Assembly: GCA_963971535.1 (NCBI GenBank) | Contig: OZ020594.1 | Location: 115,603,127-115,667,126, forward strand | From: Notolepis coatsorum | Taxonomy: Eukaryota > Chordata > Actinopteri > Aulopiformes > Paralepididae | Reading direction: 5' to 3' | DNA: 64,000 bases | Part shown: positions 1 to 12,188 of the stretch, in pieces | Layout: each line of letters opens with the position of its first letter | Position numbering within the stretch: position 1 is the stretch's first letter | Notes under the pieces: generated by a model | Seen by the model: the letters and a program-made list of their open reading frames with translations, nothing else | Databases searched by the model: none | What the model was told of the DNA's origin: nothing | Translations under genes and position numbers: made by a program

Positions 1-247
1 CCTGGTTAGACACCAGCAGGGAGTTGTAGGCAGGCAGAGCTTGTGTTCCGCTTTTGTTGTTTAAATGTAGGCCCACAGATTTTAGAGCATTTTCTGGGCA
101 ATTCATTAGAATGACAATGCGATGTAAATGTATTTTCTGCCAGATTAGATTACATTAGATTAGATTCAAATGTATTATCATTATACAGCACGGTAGGCCT
201 ACAGTACAACAAAAAGTTTGGCATCCAACCAGAGTGCAAATGTAACA

Positions 248-350
248 GTAAAGTGTATGAATGAATAATGGACTCTGTGAAGCGCTCTGGGTCTCATGAA
301 GAGCGCTATATAAATCCAAGTCATTATTATTATTATTATTAGTAAAGTGC
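248..350 (+). repeat. SINE/LINE 3' tail (UnaSINE/UnaL2-like)
   Basis: A GCGCT...GCGCTATATAAAT hairpin-type tail is followed by (ATT)n, the pattern of the conserved 3' end shared by L2-clade LINEs and their SINE partners in fish. No tRNA-like head is seen, so this is a 5'-truncated copy. The rest of 1-682 is AT-rich with no gene recognised. Confidence 0.6.
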
Positions 351-690
351 AATAGTAATATACACTGTACAGGTGATTAAACTGGGTATAAAATATATAA
401 GGTAGTACTACTGTATAATAGTGCTAATCAGAGTTGTAGTATTAATATGTACATTGATACAGATATAAACACACTATGTTAGTAGTCATACTGGCCAGCA
501 GAAAAACTAGTAGGAGTAGGTAAGGGATATGTACAGATATAGATATAGTATATACAGGTATGTAAAAAGGATTATATGCAGGTATATACAGACATATGTG
601 GATAAATATATATACAGTAAATATAAATATATGTATACAGCATTTGTGTACATGCTATCATAGAGTTACAGTATATGGCTTATATGTAGG

Positions 691-3016
691 CAGGGCCGCC
701 TCAAGGGGTGTGCGAGCAGTGCGGTCGCACAGGGCCTCGCGGGAAGGGGGGCCTCGCACAATTTTTTTTTTTTTTTTTTTTTCTTTTTTTTTGATGCCCC
801 CCTTCCCGCGAGGCCCTTTTTCATCACAGACCTAAAATCTAGTTTTGCTTATATGCTTATATATTTCACATTAGACACGTTTGTAGAATGTTCCTGGCTC
901 TGCGGCTCTGCAGACATACTCACTATTGGAGCTCTGGGGCTCTGCACATACTATTGGTTTCAACTAAGGGAGGGGTTACATCATGTGTACGCCGGCGTGC
1001 GTCAGCTGCGTTTGACTATTTCGCGCGTGCAGCTTTGGAGGTTATGCTTAGTTATGCCAGGCAAAACGAAGAGGGCGGTCATTCGGCAGATGGACTGAAG
1101 ATGAAAGTTGTTGCATGTTAGACAGTTCAGTCAGGCTAGCCATCCCGGCTAAAGGCAGGGACAGCTAGTTAGCTTTAGCTACGTTATAATATTGAGTGCT
1201 AACGTCGGGATAGCCATGATGATGTCGGCTAGTAGCTAGCTTAGCTAAAGGCTAACTAGCGTTAGCTAACCTAGAGAGAGCGCGTGCAGCATTGTTATGC
1301 CAAGATGAAGAGGACGGTCGTTCGGCAGATGAACTTCGTCAACTCCACGCGGTTGTCTCCATCCTCTTGGACGTTTGGTGAGTTTTTAATGCACTTTATT
1401 CTATTCCCGCCGTGGATCTCTCTCTCTCTCTCTCTCTCTCGGGAGCCAAACGGGCCGGCTAGGTAGTAGCTAACGGTGTGTGGCCTGGTGTCAGCACCTG
1501 GTGCGAGGGAGGTGAGCTTGGTGTTTCATTATGAGAATATCGCCATGCTCAAGTCGGCTATAGTCCGCGAGGGACTTGTTGCCGGCACCGCTATGGTAAA
1601 CACCACTCTGTAGTGGGACGTGTATTGCCTTATTTTTCCCTTCTCTCTTCGTATGAGAAGAGGAAAACACAGCGGCTGTCTGAAGTGTTGGCCTGTATTG
1701 CTTTTCTCACGTTGTACAGTTTTTCAGTGGTAGCCGCATAGCTTGCTTCTGCGTTAGCTAGTGGTTAGCGATAGCCGGGTTGAGCTAACTGTTAGCCAGT
1801 TAGCTGTTTAGCTACGACGTTAGCTGCTCGTTTTCGCTCGGCTGGGAACGTTAGCTTGATGCTATCAGTTAGCCTAGAGTTAGCTGTTAGCTTGTGCTAC
1901 GACCATTGACATTAGCCGTGAGAATAGCAGGCCCTGGCACTCTGACTACGACATCATCTTTGACAGAAGATGTAGTCGGGCCTGCACCATGACAAGGCTC
2001 CGGCCATAGCTTCTTTTTGTCCCGCCAGCGAGAGGCCTTTCGTCAACGTGGAGACCTGTGTTGCGGCCTTTCGCCCTGCGTTCCTTGGTGCAGGTAAGAT
2101 GTCCATTGGACATTACCCCACTCTTCCTTCCTTCCCCTCCCGAATGTTTTGTTAATAACAATGTTTTTTTCCAGGCAAAACATATGTTACTTCACAACAT
2201 TTGGAGATACGACATGTGCTGTGTGTGAATTGTCTTGGTCGTTTGTGTAGCTTGGGTAGCGTTGGCCAAAGCTGTGTGTGGCCTGGTGTCAGTACCTGGC
2301 TACTCTATTTGCAGTTAGCCTATTTAGCTGATGTCGGCCATTGGCTCCTTGCTACTTTGTTTTCTCTGGTATAGACCCTCTTCTCTTTGGATTTAAGTGT
2401 TGATCTTTGTCCTTTTGGATCTATGTATATTCATGTTGCCTTTGTGAAGTTATCTTTTCCTTCTGTTTTGTTCTTCCATTAAAAGTTGAATATCCTTTGG
2501 GGCTCATCTTTGCTTATCTCTCTCATACATGCTCTCTCTCTAACACACACACACACAGACATGCTCTCTCTCTCTAACACACAAACACACATGCTCTCTC
2601 TCTCTCTCTCTCTAACACACACAGACATGCTCTATATCTCTCTCTAACACACAAAATGACATGCTCTCTCTCTATATATTTCTCTCTCTTTCTAACACAC
2701 ATATACATGCTCTCTCTCTAACACACACACACAAACAGACATGCTCTCTCTCTATCTCTCTCTTTCTAACACACACAACTGTGCAGCGATAACACTGTAT
2801 ATTGACTGTAGAACGGGAGCTCTCTCTCGCTCTCTCTCTTGCTATATGTTGACTGTATCATGCCCAGCCTCGGGCAGCGCTATTATTTAAGAATATGTTG
2901 ACTGTATGAAAAAAAGAAAAGATTTTTTTATTTTTTTTTTTTACCTTTTAGGGGGAGGGGGGGGGGCTCGCGTTTAAATATCGCACAGGGCCTCGCATTC
3001 CTCCCAGGCGGCCCTG
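691..3016. mobile_element. Non-autonomous hAT element, 2.3 kb
   Basis: The termini are CAGGGCCGCCT and AGGCGGCCCTG, an exact inverted repeat. They are flanked by the 8-bp direct repeat TATGTAGG at 683-690 and 3017-3024, which defines both ends. The hAT assignment rests on the 8-bp TSD and the CAGGG terminus. The interior repeats GCTAGC/TTAGC-rich stretches and has no long ORF. It also holds CT and AC microsatellites. Confidence 0.85.
2510..2780. repeat. CT/AC compound minisatellite
   Basis: Irregular units of CATGCTCTCTCTCT followed by AACACACACA recur about seven times inside the hAT element at 691-3016. Confidence 0.85.
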
Positions 3017-3054
3017 TATGTAGGTGTATATACAATATACAATATAATATATAT

Positions 3055-3481
<427 letters not shown>

Positions 3482-3600
3482 ATATATATATATATAGAAA
3501 GGATTATAGGTATATTCAGACAGATATACATCACAAGGCATTAGTCCGGGCTCTTGATGAACGAGAGGTGCACCTAGTTGTTGTCTTTTTGCTTTTTGCT

Positions 3601-3800
3601 GAATGAATGAATGAATGAATGAAAACTTTATTTAACAGATTGCAGAATGGGTACAATACAGTACGGCTCAATACACACAATTGTTAAGGGGATGCAGACC
3701 TGAGAAAGACGTTTGTCTTGTTTCCATCAGGGTCCCCCATTTTCAATTCATATAGACATTTATGACATACACAACATACATGACATTTATGGCATAGGGA
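3601..3800 (-). mobile_element. LINE 3' end, GGGGGACCC family
   Basis: Read on the minus strand it has GAATTGAAAATGGG, GGTCTGCATCCCC, ACCCATTCTGCAATCTG, then AATAAAGTTTTC and (ATTC)n. This is the 3' UTR and tail of the LINE whose C-terminal ORF is seen at 56660-57445. The copy is strongly 5'-truncated, the usual outcome of target-primed reverse transcription. Confidence 0.8.
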
Positions 3801-4447
3801 CATATAGGTATAGCACTCATTCAAGGGTACTACGACTATGCTTGCACCTCATGGTACCAAAGCACCTCAAAGGCGCTAAAAACAAGATTACAAACATCAC
3901 AAAACAAACTGGTCAGACTTCTACTTGACCTTACCCCTAGAACCCACCTCACCCGAGTCGAGTTGGCTTGAGATAAAGGCATGGATCTGGTTTTCAGCGT
4001 CCTTTTGATTTATAAATGGCCGTACTTTAGCTATGTTTCTAAGGTGGAAGAATTAAGTTTTTGTCAACTTGTTGATTGTGATTTAAAGCTTAGGTCTGAG
4101 TTTACCATGACACCAAGACTTAACTCACTCAAATACAGTTAGCAGCTGGATAGACCACAGATGGAAATTAGCTTCTGCTAAATCTGGTGCAAACATATTT
4201 TCATGTAACAATGATGAATTGTCAAAAAAAAAAAAAAAAAAAAAAATTAATTTAAATAGATTCGGGGCTTTTCAGAAAACATTCGGGGCTTGAGCCCCAG
4301 TATCCACCCCCTAGCTCCGCCCCTGGTACCCATGTACATGTCAAAATACTTCCCAAAGGTCAGTGAATACCACGACCACAACACCAGAGGAAGCTCAACA
4401 AATCATGTTAAACCCAGATTCGGCTCAAACAAGGGACTAAACACGTT

Positions 4448-6947
4448 AACCCAATCTTTCTTTCACCAAAGTACAAACAGAGAATAAAAAGTACTCCTGT
4501 AGTCTCGCGAGAGGTGCAGAAATGGGATTTGACGTCAGAGGAGACGCTCCGGTCTGTGTTTCACTGCACAGACTGGAATGTGTTCCGCGACACAGATAAC
4601 ATTAATGTCTACACGGAAACAGTGCTGGACTATGTTTGTACTAGGGTGGAAGAAACAATCCCCACTACCAAAATGAGAGTTTACCCAAATCAAAAACCCT
4701 GGGTAGACAAATCCGTCCGTGAAGCTCTGAGAGAGCGCACCAAAGCATACAACGACGGCCTAGTGGCAGGCAACATGAATGACCACAAGGTGGCGCGATA
4801 CAACGTAAGGAGGACAGTGTCAGAGGCCAAACGGCGCTACAGGGATAAAATTGAACTCCAGTTTGAACAAGCTGACTCTAGAGCTATGTGGCAGGGGCTC
4901 AAAACGATGACAGACTACAAAGGCGCCTCCCTCAAACTGAACAGTGACATCTCCTTAGCAAATGACCTCAATACCTTCTATGCGAGGTTTGATGCTGGTA
5001 ATAACAACACCAGCTCACAAGCCACGGCAATGGGGGGGGGGGGGGGTCGGCTGCTGATGGAGGCGCAGTGTTCAGGGTAACAGAGCATGAGGTGAGGCGG
5101 ACCTTTAAAAAAGTGAATATCAGGAAGGCAGCAGGTCCGGACGGCATCCCCGGCCGCGTCCTAAAAGTCTGTGCCGACCAACTGGCCCCAGTATTCACTG
5201 ACATATTTAACCTGTTGTTAGAACAGGCTGTCATCCCCACCTGCCTGAAGAAGTCCACTATTATCCCTGTACCCAAAAAATCCAAGCCTGCTTGCCTCAA
5301 CGACTACCGCCCTGTAGCTCTCACCTCCATAGCCATGAAGTGCTTTGAGAAGCTAGTAAAGGGCTACATCTGCTCCTCCCTCCCCATCAACATGGACCCC
5401 CTGCAATTTGCATACCGCCCCAACAGGTCCACGGAGGACGCCATAGCCCATGTGCTGCACACAGCAGCATCACACCTGGACAAGAGGCAGGGGAACTATG
5501 TGAGAATGCTATTCATCGACTACAGCTCGGCATTCAATACCATAGTCCCCTCCATACTCATAGCCAAGCTCAGGGACCTGGGCTTGAACTATGACCTCTG
5601 CCAGTGGGTCTTGGACTTCCTGACTGGCAGACCCCAGGTGGTGAGAGCAGGCAACTGCACCTCCTCATCCATCACCCTCAACATAGGGGCCCCCCAGGGC
5701 TGTGTTCTGAGTCCCCTCCTCTACTCCCTGTACACACACGACTGTGTGGCTCAGCGGAGTAGCAATACAATCATCAAATTTGCTGACGACACAGTGGTGG
5801 TGGGCCTGATCTCTGCCAACGATGAGAGGGCCTACCTGGAAGAGGTCAAGGTCCTGGCGGGATGGTGCCAGGAAAACAGCCTCTCCCTGAACGTCAGCAA
5901 AACAAAGGAGATGATTGTGGACTTCAGGAGGTCGGGGGTCAAGGACTACAGCCCCCTCAGCATCGACGGGGCACCGGTTGAGAGAGTCAACAGCTTTAAG
6001 TACCTCAGAGCCTACATATCCGAGGACTTGACATGGACCACACACATTGACAGTGTTGTGAAGAAGGCACGACAACGCCTCTACTTCCTCAGGCGCCTAA
6101 GGAAGTTCCAAGTCAGTCAGAAGATCCTTAAGAACTTCTACTCATGTACAATAGAGAGCATCTTGACCGGCAACATCACCTCCTGGTTTGGAAATAGCAC
6201 TGCACAAGACCGAAGCAGACTACAAAGAGTGACACGTTCAGCCGAACGCACAATTGGAGGGGGGCTCCCCACCCTCCAGAACATTTACAACAAGCGTTGC
6301 AAGGGCAAGGCTAAGAGAATCATTAAAGACTCCAGTCACCCGAACAACTGCCTCTTTGAACTGCTGCGGTCAGGCAAGCGATACCGGAGTCTCAAGGCGA
6401 GCACAGAAAGACTCAGAAGAAGCTTCTATCCCCAGGCCATCAGGCTGCTAAACGAACAATGAATGAACACTACACAACAACAACCACCAAACGCACATAG
6501 CACACACATCCACACGCACACACTCACTTAAACAAACACACTGTAGCACCCACTCCACACACTTTATAGCACACACCCACTTTAAACAAACACACTGTAG
6601 CACCCACTCCCCACACTTTATATTTATTGATGAAGGATTGCACTACAACTCGTACACCTTACTGTAAATTGTACCTAAATTGTACCTCATCCCATTTCTG
6701 CTTTGCACTAGATAGTACTGTACATTAGTACACTGCATAGTATTGTATATTATATGGTAACTCAGAACATTGTACATATGTCTATACCGAACACTGTGAC
6801 CTCTTTTTCTTCTTCTAAATTACACGTATACTATGTTTGATACTATCTTGTCTAGCACAGTCTCTGGAGCGTAACAGTAAGAAGCATTTTGTATGAAAGT
6901 ATTCTGTACTTCTGTATGACAACTATTAAAGAAACTTGAAACTTGAA
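4448..6947 (+). mobile_element. 5'-truncated L2/CR1-clade LINE
   Basis: The copy begins where the endonuclease domain ends in the fuller copy at 39479 and runs through the RT domain, C-terminus and 3' UTR to an ACTTGAA tandem tail. It sits inside another LINE. The host sequence ACACGTTTCGC, intact at 56788-56798, is split, with ACGTT visible on both sides as a short TSD. Near identity to the 39.4-42.9 kb copy implies recent retrotransposition. Confidence 0.9.
4514..6462 (+). pseudogene. L2 LINE ORF2 fragment, frameshifted reverse transcriptase
   Basis: This is the ORF2 portion downstream of the endonuclease, in two overlapping frames (4514-5080 and 5068-6462). The second frame shows RT motif A (FIDYSSAFN), motif B ([10 protein letters not shown]) and the catalytic FADD box, ending in a C-terminus with [19 protein letters not shown]. 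The frames part at a G tract near 5032-5046 that I count as 15 G. The intact copy has 13 G, so a 2-bp slippage broke the ORF. With no endonuclease and a frameshift it cannot retrotranspose on its own. Confidence 0.9.
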
Positions 6948-7406
6948 ACGTTTCGCAATTATGCCACATCAATGTGGAACGCCCTACCCAAAGCTGTAAA
7001 GGAATGTGAATACCCACATTCAAAACCGCTCTTAAAGAGCACCTACGGGAGGCTGCAATTCGAAACTGGCCACCGTAAATGTCCAAACCCCCCCACCCCC
7101 TCCTAATAGACAGTCTCCTCCCCACCGCATGTATATATTCTCTCCCCACCGTATGTATATTTCTCTCCCACCCACCCACCCCCTCCTAATGTACAGTCTC
7201 CTCCCCACCGTATGTATATATTATCTCCCCACGTATGTATATTTCTCTCCCACCCACCCACCCCCTCCTAATCTACAGGATCTATGGGTAACAGTATGGT
7301 ATATTTGCATATCGTGTATGTCACAAATGTAACAGTACTAAATACCTGTATGTCATGTATGTTGTGTATGTCATAAATGTCACTATGAATTGAAAATGGG
7401 GGAATT

Positions 7407-7570
7407 AATGAATGAATGAAAACTTGATTTAACAGATTGCAGAATGGGTACAAAACGGTACGGCTCAATACACACAATTGTTAAGGCGATGCAGACCAGA
7501 GAAAGACGTTTGGCTTGTTTACATCAGGGTCCCCCATTTTCAATTCATAGCGACATTTATGACATACACA
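7407..7570 (-). mobile_element. LINE 3' end, GGGGGACCC family (inverted)
   Basis: A minus-strand 3' tail with (ATTC)n starts where the outer + strand LINE copy breaks off. It is followed at 7571-7640 by a short + strand piece of the same 3' UTR. The two form a roughly 65-bp inverted repeat. Confidence 0.75.
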
Positions 7571-7828
7571 ACAGGGACCCTGATGTAAACAAGACAAACG
7601 TCTTTCTCTGGTCTGCATCCCCTTAACAATTGTGTTTGTGTTTTCAATTGGTTTGGGGGGTATGATTTGATTTTAATTGAATTATATTTAATTAAATAAA
7701 AAATAAAATTGTTTGGTTATTGTTGTTTTCCTTTCTTTATCGGGTTCTCGATTGTTCAGTATGTGGCGGTGGCGGTATGCATAGATATCTATGCGCCTTT
7801 TGTGGTCGCGATCTGCCATTAAACCATT

Positions 7829-7926
7829 GAAGAAGAAGAAGAAGAAGAAGAAGAAGAAGAAGAAGAAGAAGAAGAAGAAGAAGAAGAAGAAGAAGAAGAA
7901 GAAGAAGAAGAAGAAGAAGAAGAAGA
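7829..7926. repeat. (GAA)n microsatellite
   Basis: About 98 bp of almost pure GAA/AGA, roughly 32 units. Confidence 0.97.
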
Positions 7927-7933
7927 CAGAGTG

Positions 7934-8228
7934 ATGCATTGTGGGATGTATGCGCGGTCAGAGAGTGCAGCGGGAACGATAGAACTTTATTTGTCTGTAA
8001 CTTTAGTCAATAACATTAAGAATAGAGAGCTGTTGTCAACATTGCAAACCCAAATAAATGCCCAGTCCTCGAGAGAAGTGTCTCCTGGTTTACTGTCACC
8101 ACCTTCCAGAGGGAATGAGCCAGAAGTCCGGCTACTTCTAACAAGTAGTTACATTACGGAGCTTCACCTGCAGCAGGAGACGCTGCTGGACTCTGCTACG
8201 TTCAGAACAACACAGGAAACAAACACAG
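7934..8228 (+). CDS. Possible first coding exon of an unidentified gene
   Basis: An ATG opens a frame of 98 codons with ordinary, non-repeat composition (motifs NRELLSTLQTQINAQSS and YITELHLQQETLLDSATFR). It reaches a consensus splice donor, CACAG|GTAGGT, at 8228/8229 in phase 1. The DNA overlapping the ATG, read on the minus strand (TACATCCCACAATGCATC), resembles the ZNF143/SBS promoter motif. I recognise no family, found no continuing exon in the window, and the frame lies directly after a GAA repeat. It could be the displaced 5' end of a host gene, a captured exon in mobile DNA, or chance. Confidence 0.3.
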
Positions 8229-8374
8229 GTAGGTTCATGTCGACCTCTCCGTTTAGTTACAGTAAAATCAGCTTACTGACCGCACATCTGATCTGTTGGG
8301 CGTTTCTGCCACTTTTCCACCAGACTGGGCCTTGACCAGAGGTAGCTGGAGCAGCTAACAAGCTAAGCTAAGCC

Positions 8375-8694
8375 CACCCACCCACCCCCTCCTAATGTAC
8401 AGTCCCCTCCCCATCATAATATACTCTGTCGGGATCTAGGGTTAACAGTACTGTATATTTGAATACCGTTTATGTCACAAATGTATCAGTACTAAATACC
8501 TATATGCCCCTATGCCATAAATGTCATGTATGTTGTGTATGTGTAATTATGATGAATTGAAAATGGGGGACCCTGGTGTAAACAAGACGAAAGTCTTTCT
8601 CTGGTCTGCATCCCCTTAACAATTGTATGTATTGAGATGTACTGTACTGTACCCATTCTGCAATCTGTTAATAAACTTTTCAATCAATCAATCA
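8375..8694 (+). mobile_element. LINE 3' UTR and tail, GGGGGACCC family
   Basis: Starts in the CCCACCCACCCACCCC tract of the LINE 3' UTR and ends with AATAAACTTTTC and (AATC)n. It is adjacent to another copy in the same orientation. Confidence 0.85.
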
Positions 8695-8860
8695 ATATGT
8701 CATAAATGTCTATATGAATTGAAAATGGGGGACCCTGATGGAAACAAGACAAACGTCTTTCTCAGGTCTGCATCCCCTTAACAATTGTGTGTATTGAGCC
8801 GTACTGTATTGTACCCATTCTGCAATCTGTTAAATAAAGTTTTCATTCATTCATTCAAGC
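8695..8860 (+). mobile_element. LINE 3' tail, GGGGGACCC family
   Basis: A head-to-tail second copy directly follows the first, ending in AATAAAGTTTTC and (ATTC)n. The tail repeat differs from the neighbour ((ATTC)n against (AATC)n), so these are two insertions or two subfamilies, not one duplicated tail. Confidence 0.8.
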
Positions 8861-8954
8861 TGCTAAACTGAACACGTGACGTTAGGTCAGAAACTGGTGC
8901 GACTCTATGTATAGAGAGAGAGACATGTGCGTTTATTCAGCTCCTTACTAATAA

Positions 8955-10027
8955 TACTGTTATCTTAGCTGCCTGGTACCTCTGTATCTGGGGCTAGTGT
9001 TACTGTGTTATCTTAGCTGGTACCTCTGTATCTGGAGCTAGTGTTACTGTGTTATCTTAGCTGGTACCTCTGTATCTGGAGCTAGTGTTACTGTGTTATC
9101 TTAGCTGGTACCTCTGTATCTGGAGCTAGTGTTACTGTGTTATCTTAGCTGGTACCTCTGTATCTGGAGCTAGTGTTACTGTGTTATCTTAGCTGGTACC
9201 TCTGTATCTGGAGCTAGTGTTACTGTGTTATCTTAGCTGGTACCTCTGTATCTGGAGCTAGTGTTACTGTGTTATCTTAGCTGGTACCTCTGTATCTGGA
9301 GCTAGTGTTACTGTGTTATCTTAGCTGGTACCGTACCTCTGTATCTGGAGCTAGTGTTACTGTGTTAACTTAGCTGGTACCTCTGTATCTGGGGCTAGTG
9401 TTACTGTGTTATCTTAGCTGGTACCTCTGTATCTGGAGCTAGTGTTACTGTGTTAGCTTAGCTGGTACCTCTGTATCTGGAGCTAGTGTTACTGTGTTAT
9501 CTTAGCTGGTACCTCTGTATCTGGAGCTAGTGTTACTGTGTTATCTTAGCTGGTACCTCTGTATCTGGAGCTAGTGTTACTGTGTTATCTTAGCTGGTAC
9601 CTCTGTATCTGGGGTTAGTGTTATCTTAGCTGGTACCTCTCTATCTGGGGCTAGTGTTACTGTGTTATCTTAGCTGGTACCTCTGTATCTGGAGCTAGTG
9701 TTACTGTGTTATCTTAGCGGTACCTCTGTATCTGGGGCTAGTGTTACTGTGTTATTTTAGCTGGTACCTCTATATCTGGAGCTAGTGTTACTGTGTTATC
9801 TTAGCTGGTACCTCTGTATCTGGAGCTAGTGTTACTGTGTTAGCTTAGCTGGTACCTCTGTATCTGGGGCTAGTGTTACTGTGTTATCTTAGCTGGTACC
9901 TCTGTATCTGGAGCTAGTGTTACTGTGTTATCTTAGCTGGTACCTCTATATCTGGAGCTAGTGTTACTGTGTTATCTTATCTGGTACCTCTGTATCTGGA
10001 GCTAGTGTTACTGTGTTAGCTTAGCTA
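8955..10027. repeat. 44-bp minisatellite, about 24 units
   Basis: The unit has the segments TTATCTTAGCTGGTACCTCT, GTATCTGGAG and CTAGTGTTACTGTG (44 bp). Most units differ at one or two positions (GGGGC/GGAGC, TTAGC/TTATC), with an occasional deletion near 9610 and a 5-bp insertion near 9330. No coding potential. Confidence 0.95.
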
Positions 10028-10084
10028 CTAAGGGGTAGTGTTGTCTGTAGATGTCCACAATAGTCTTTACAGGCGGGGTGATGT

Positions 10085-10268
10085 CCACTTAAAAATATTT
10101 AAAATAATTTTTATAAACTGGTCAACACTGCTCAAAACGGCTGTATTTCCGTATTTGGCTGCCTGGTGCGCCTGAGCTGTGATCACAGCGCATGCGCATC
10201 ATGCACCCAACGCCGGAAATAATGCAGTGTTGACCAGTTTATAAAAATTATTTAAAATGTTTATTAGC
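10085..10268. repeat. Short palindromic MITE
   Basis: The arm at 10092-10134 contains TTATAAACTGGTCAACACTG. It is repeated inverted at 10211-10260 (CAGTGTTGACCAGTTTATAA). The spacer of about 75 bp contains GCGCATGCGC. No TSD was established. Confidence 0.6.
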
Positions 10269-10479
10269 AACGCCAAGCTTTCAAACCCTGCCGCGTGTGT
10301 GTGAAACCCTAATGGAACGCTGGGTACCTGGCTTGCATCGCAGTCACGAAAGGGGCTACCACTCTGCCGGACTAGGAAGGGAGGGGTTTTAGTTTGTGTG
10401 GTGTGATAACTATGTTGAAATTTAATTTAGAATTTTAGACGTTAGTTTTACAACTGAAATAAAAATTGTTATTACAGAG

Positions 10480-10569
10480 AGGGAGTAAAGTACAGAAAAA
10501 AAGGTACCAATATCGATTCCCAGGTACTTGTACCGGTATCGGTTGAAATGTGAACGGTCCCCAACCCTA
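10480..10569. mobile_element. hAT terminal fragment
   Basis: Ends in CGGTCCCCAACCCTA, reading inverted as TAGGGTTGGGGACCG, a hAT-like terminus. No matching partner terminus was found. The sequence 10570-11459 contains no recognised gene. Its first ~55 bp recur, diverged, at 35470-35513. Confidence 0.4.
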
Positions 10570-11767
10570 GTCGTAGGTGAAGAGGTATTCAGTATGGTTC
10601 TGACACTGGGTCTGTAGTAAACAGATGAGCATCAAGTTCTGTTCAAGTAATGTAATTAATGTAACGTTATTCTTTGAAATAATGTAATCTTATTGAGCTC
10701 AATAGGGCACAATAAATTACTTTGCTCTTTTGATGTCATACATCACTCCCAGCAGCTTTCTGTGGGGGGCAGGTGTGGCAGTAAGTAGGAGGCTGATTAT
10801 GGTGATTTGTGCGTCGCCCTCCCTGCCACAGGTGATTTTTATTTTTTGCATACATTTTTGCAAATGTGCTGATCGCCCCTCAGTCCTCTTGTACATTCAT
10901 GTGTTGGCATTTTCTTTTTCAAAAACCACAACCTCCAATGCATTTCTATGGGTTGTTTTAGTGTAAGCCCTTACGTGCTTTAGTCATACGTAACGTAAGT
11001 CATACTAGGCTGAGCGTGTGGCATTCATTTGACATCACATCCGTAATCACACCAACCAGGAAATAACTAATGCTAATAGTTGTTGACTTTGATAACAATC
11101 ACTTCACCAGATACATTCAGTGCTGGATCTAACTAAATGGATTTATAGAGACACATTTATGGAAAGTTCACGCCCGGACCACAAAGCTTCTCGAAGGGTT
11201 AGCGTGACACGCGACGGCTCTTCCAATTCATACGCAATGTTCTACCGGCAGCAAAAAAAGTGAGTCTCAGCCTTAGCGTTATGATATTATGATATGAAAA
11301 TGTAATTGTAGTGCGGTCAGACCCGGTTACGGGTTGTCTTTTCCCTTTATTTTCTTCTGAGTTGCAATAAAACACATGTAAATAAATCTGTAAAGTAAAG
11401 TGCAATGGTGAGGATAAAATAAATAATAATTTTAAATAAAAATCTACATAAACTATGGGCTATATACCAGGGGAGGAAACTAACTTTTTGGCTTACCAGC
11501 CAACTGGCTGGTATCTGATTTTTTTTACCAGCCAAATAGATTTTTTACCAGACAAAAAAAATCGCTAATTGTGATAATTACTTCTTTGTACGTCTTCGTC
11601 TAAATTGATTTTCAATCATAGTAAATTAATCACACTGTCTCTACTCTTCAAAATATTACATCATTAAATCACATATTAACATGAAAGAGGGAACTATTCT
11701 GGACTGGGTTGGGCTGAACTGGGCAGTGAAAGATGCTGGGTTGGGCTGGTCTAGGTTATACTGAATG

Positions 11768-11907
11768 ATAAATTGAAAATGGGGGACCCTGATGTAAACA
11801 AGACGAAAGTCTTTCTCTGGTCTGCATCCCCTTAACAATTGCATGTATTGAGCCGTACTGTACCCATTCTGCAATCTGTTAAATAAAGTTTTCATTCATT
11901 CATTCAT
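11768..11907 (+). mobile_element. LINE 3' tail, GGGGGACCC family (nested)
   Basis: AATTGAAAATGGG through AATAAAGTTTTC and (ATTC)n, inside the hAT element at 11468-13084. Confidence 0.8.
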
Positions 11908-12069
11908 CACAGCTCAACTACTAGGAATGTGTGTCTGACTCTTAAGTGCAGGAAATATTCATCAGAAAGGGGGGACATGATGGAGGGAATGGAAAGAGCA
12001 GGTTTGACAGGAGCAGGGTTGAAGGGCATATTGGAGTGTGGAGGAAGTGGACAAGGCATTAAGCAAACA

Positions 12070-12188
12070 GGACTGAAATGGGGGACCCTGATGTAAACAA
12101 GACTAAAGTCCTTCTCTGGTCTGCATCCCCTTAACAATTGTGTGTATTGAGCTGTACTGTATTGTACCCATTCTGCAATCTGTTAATA
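12070..12188 (+). mobile_element. LINE 3' tail fragment, GGGGGACCC family (nested)
   Basis: AATGGGGGACCC through CTGCAATCTGTTAATAA with no simple-repeat tail. It is also inside the hAT element at 11468-13084. Confidence 0.75.

Larger units (their letters stand above)
3814..7406 (+). mobile_element. LINE copy (GGGGGACCC family) split by a second LINE
   Basis: Three collinear pieces of one LINE are recognisable. At 3814-3966 is reverse-transcriptase C-terminal code (motif LKTRLQTSQNKLVRLLL). At 4326-4447 is the YMSKYFPKVSEYHDHNTRG segment. From about 6948 to 7406 the rest of the C-terminus (MWNALPKAVKE) and the 3' UTR resume. The gap at 4448-6947 is an inserted L2 LINE. The stretch 3967-4325 is other DNA ending in a hAT-like terminus (GGGGGCGGAGC on the minus strand). 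Stops and frameshifts make it a fossil. Confidence 0.75.

Noticed and set aside
5665..6075. Minus-strand 136-codon ORF, repeated at 41666-42076
   Set aside because: Antisense shadow of the LINE reverse transcriptase. It is conserved only because the sense strand is.
7688..7939. Minus-strand poly-phenylalanine ORF
   Set aside because: Product of the (GAA)n tract.
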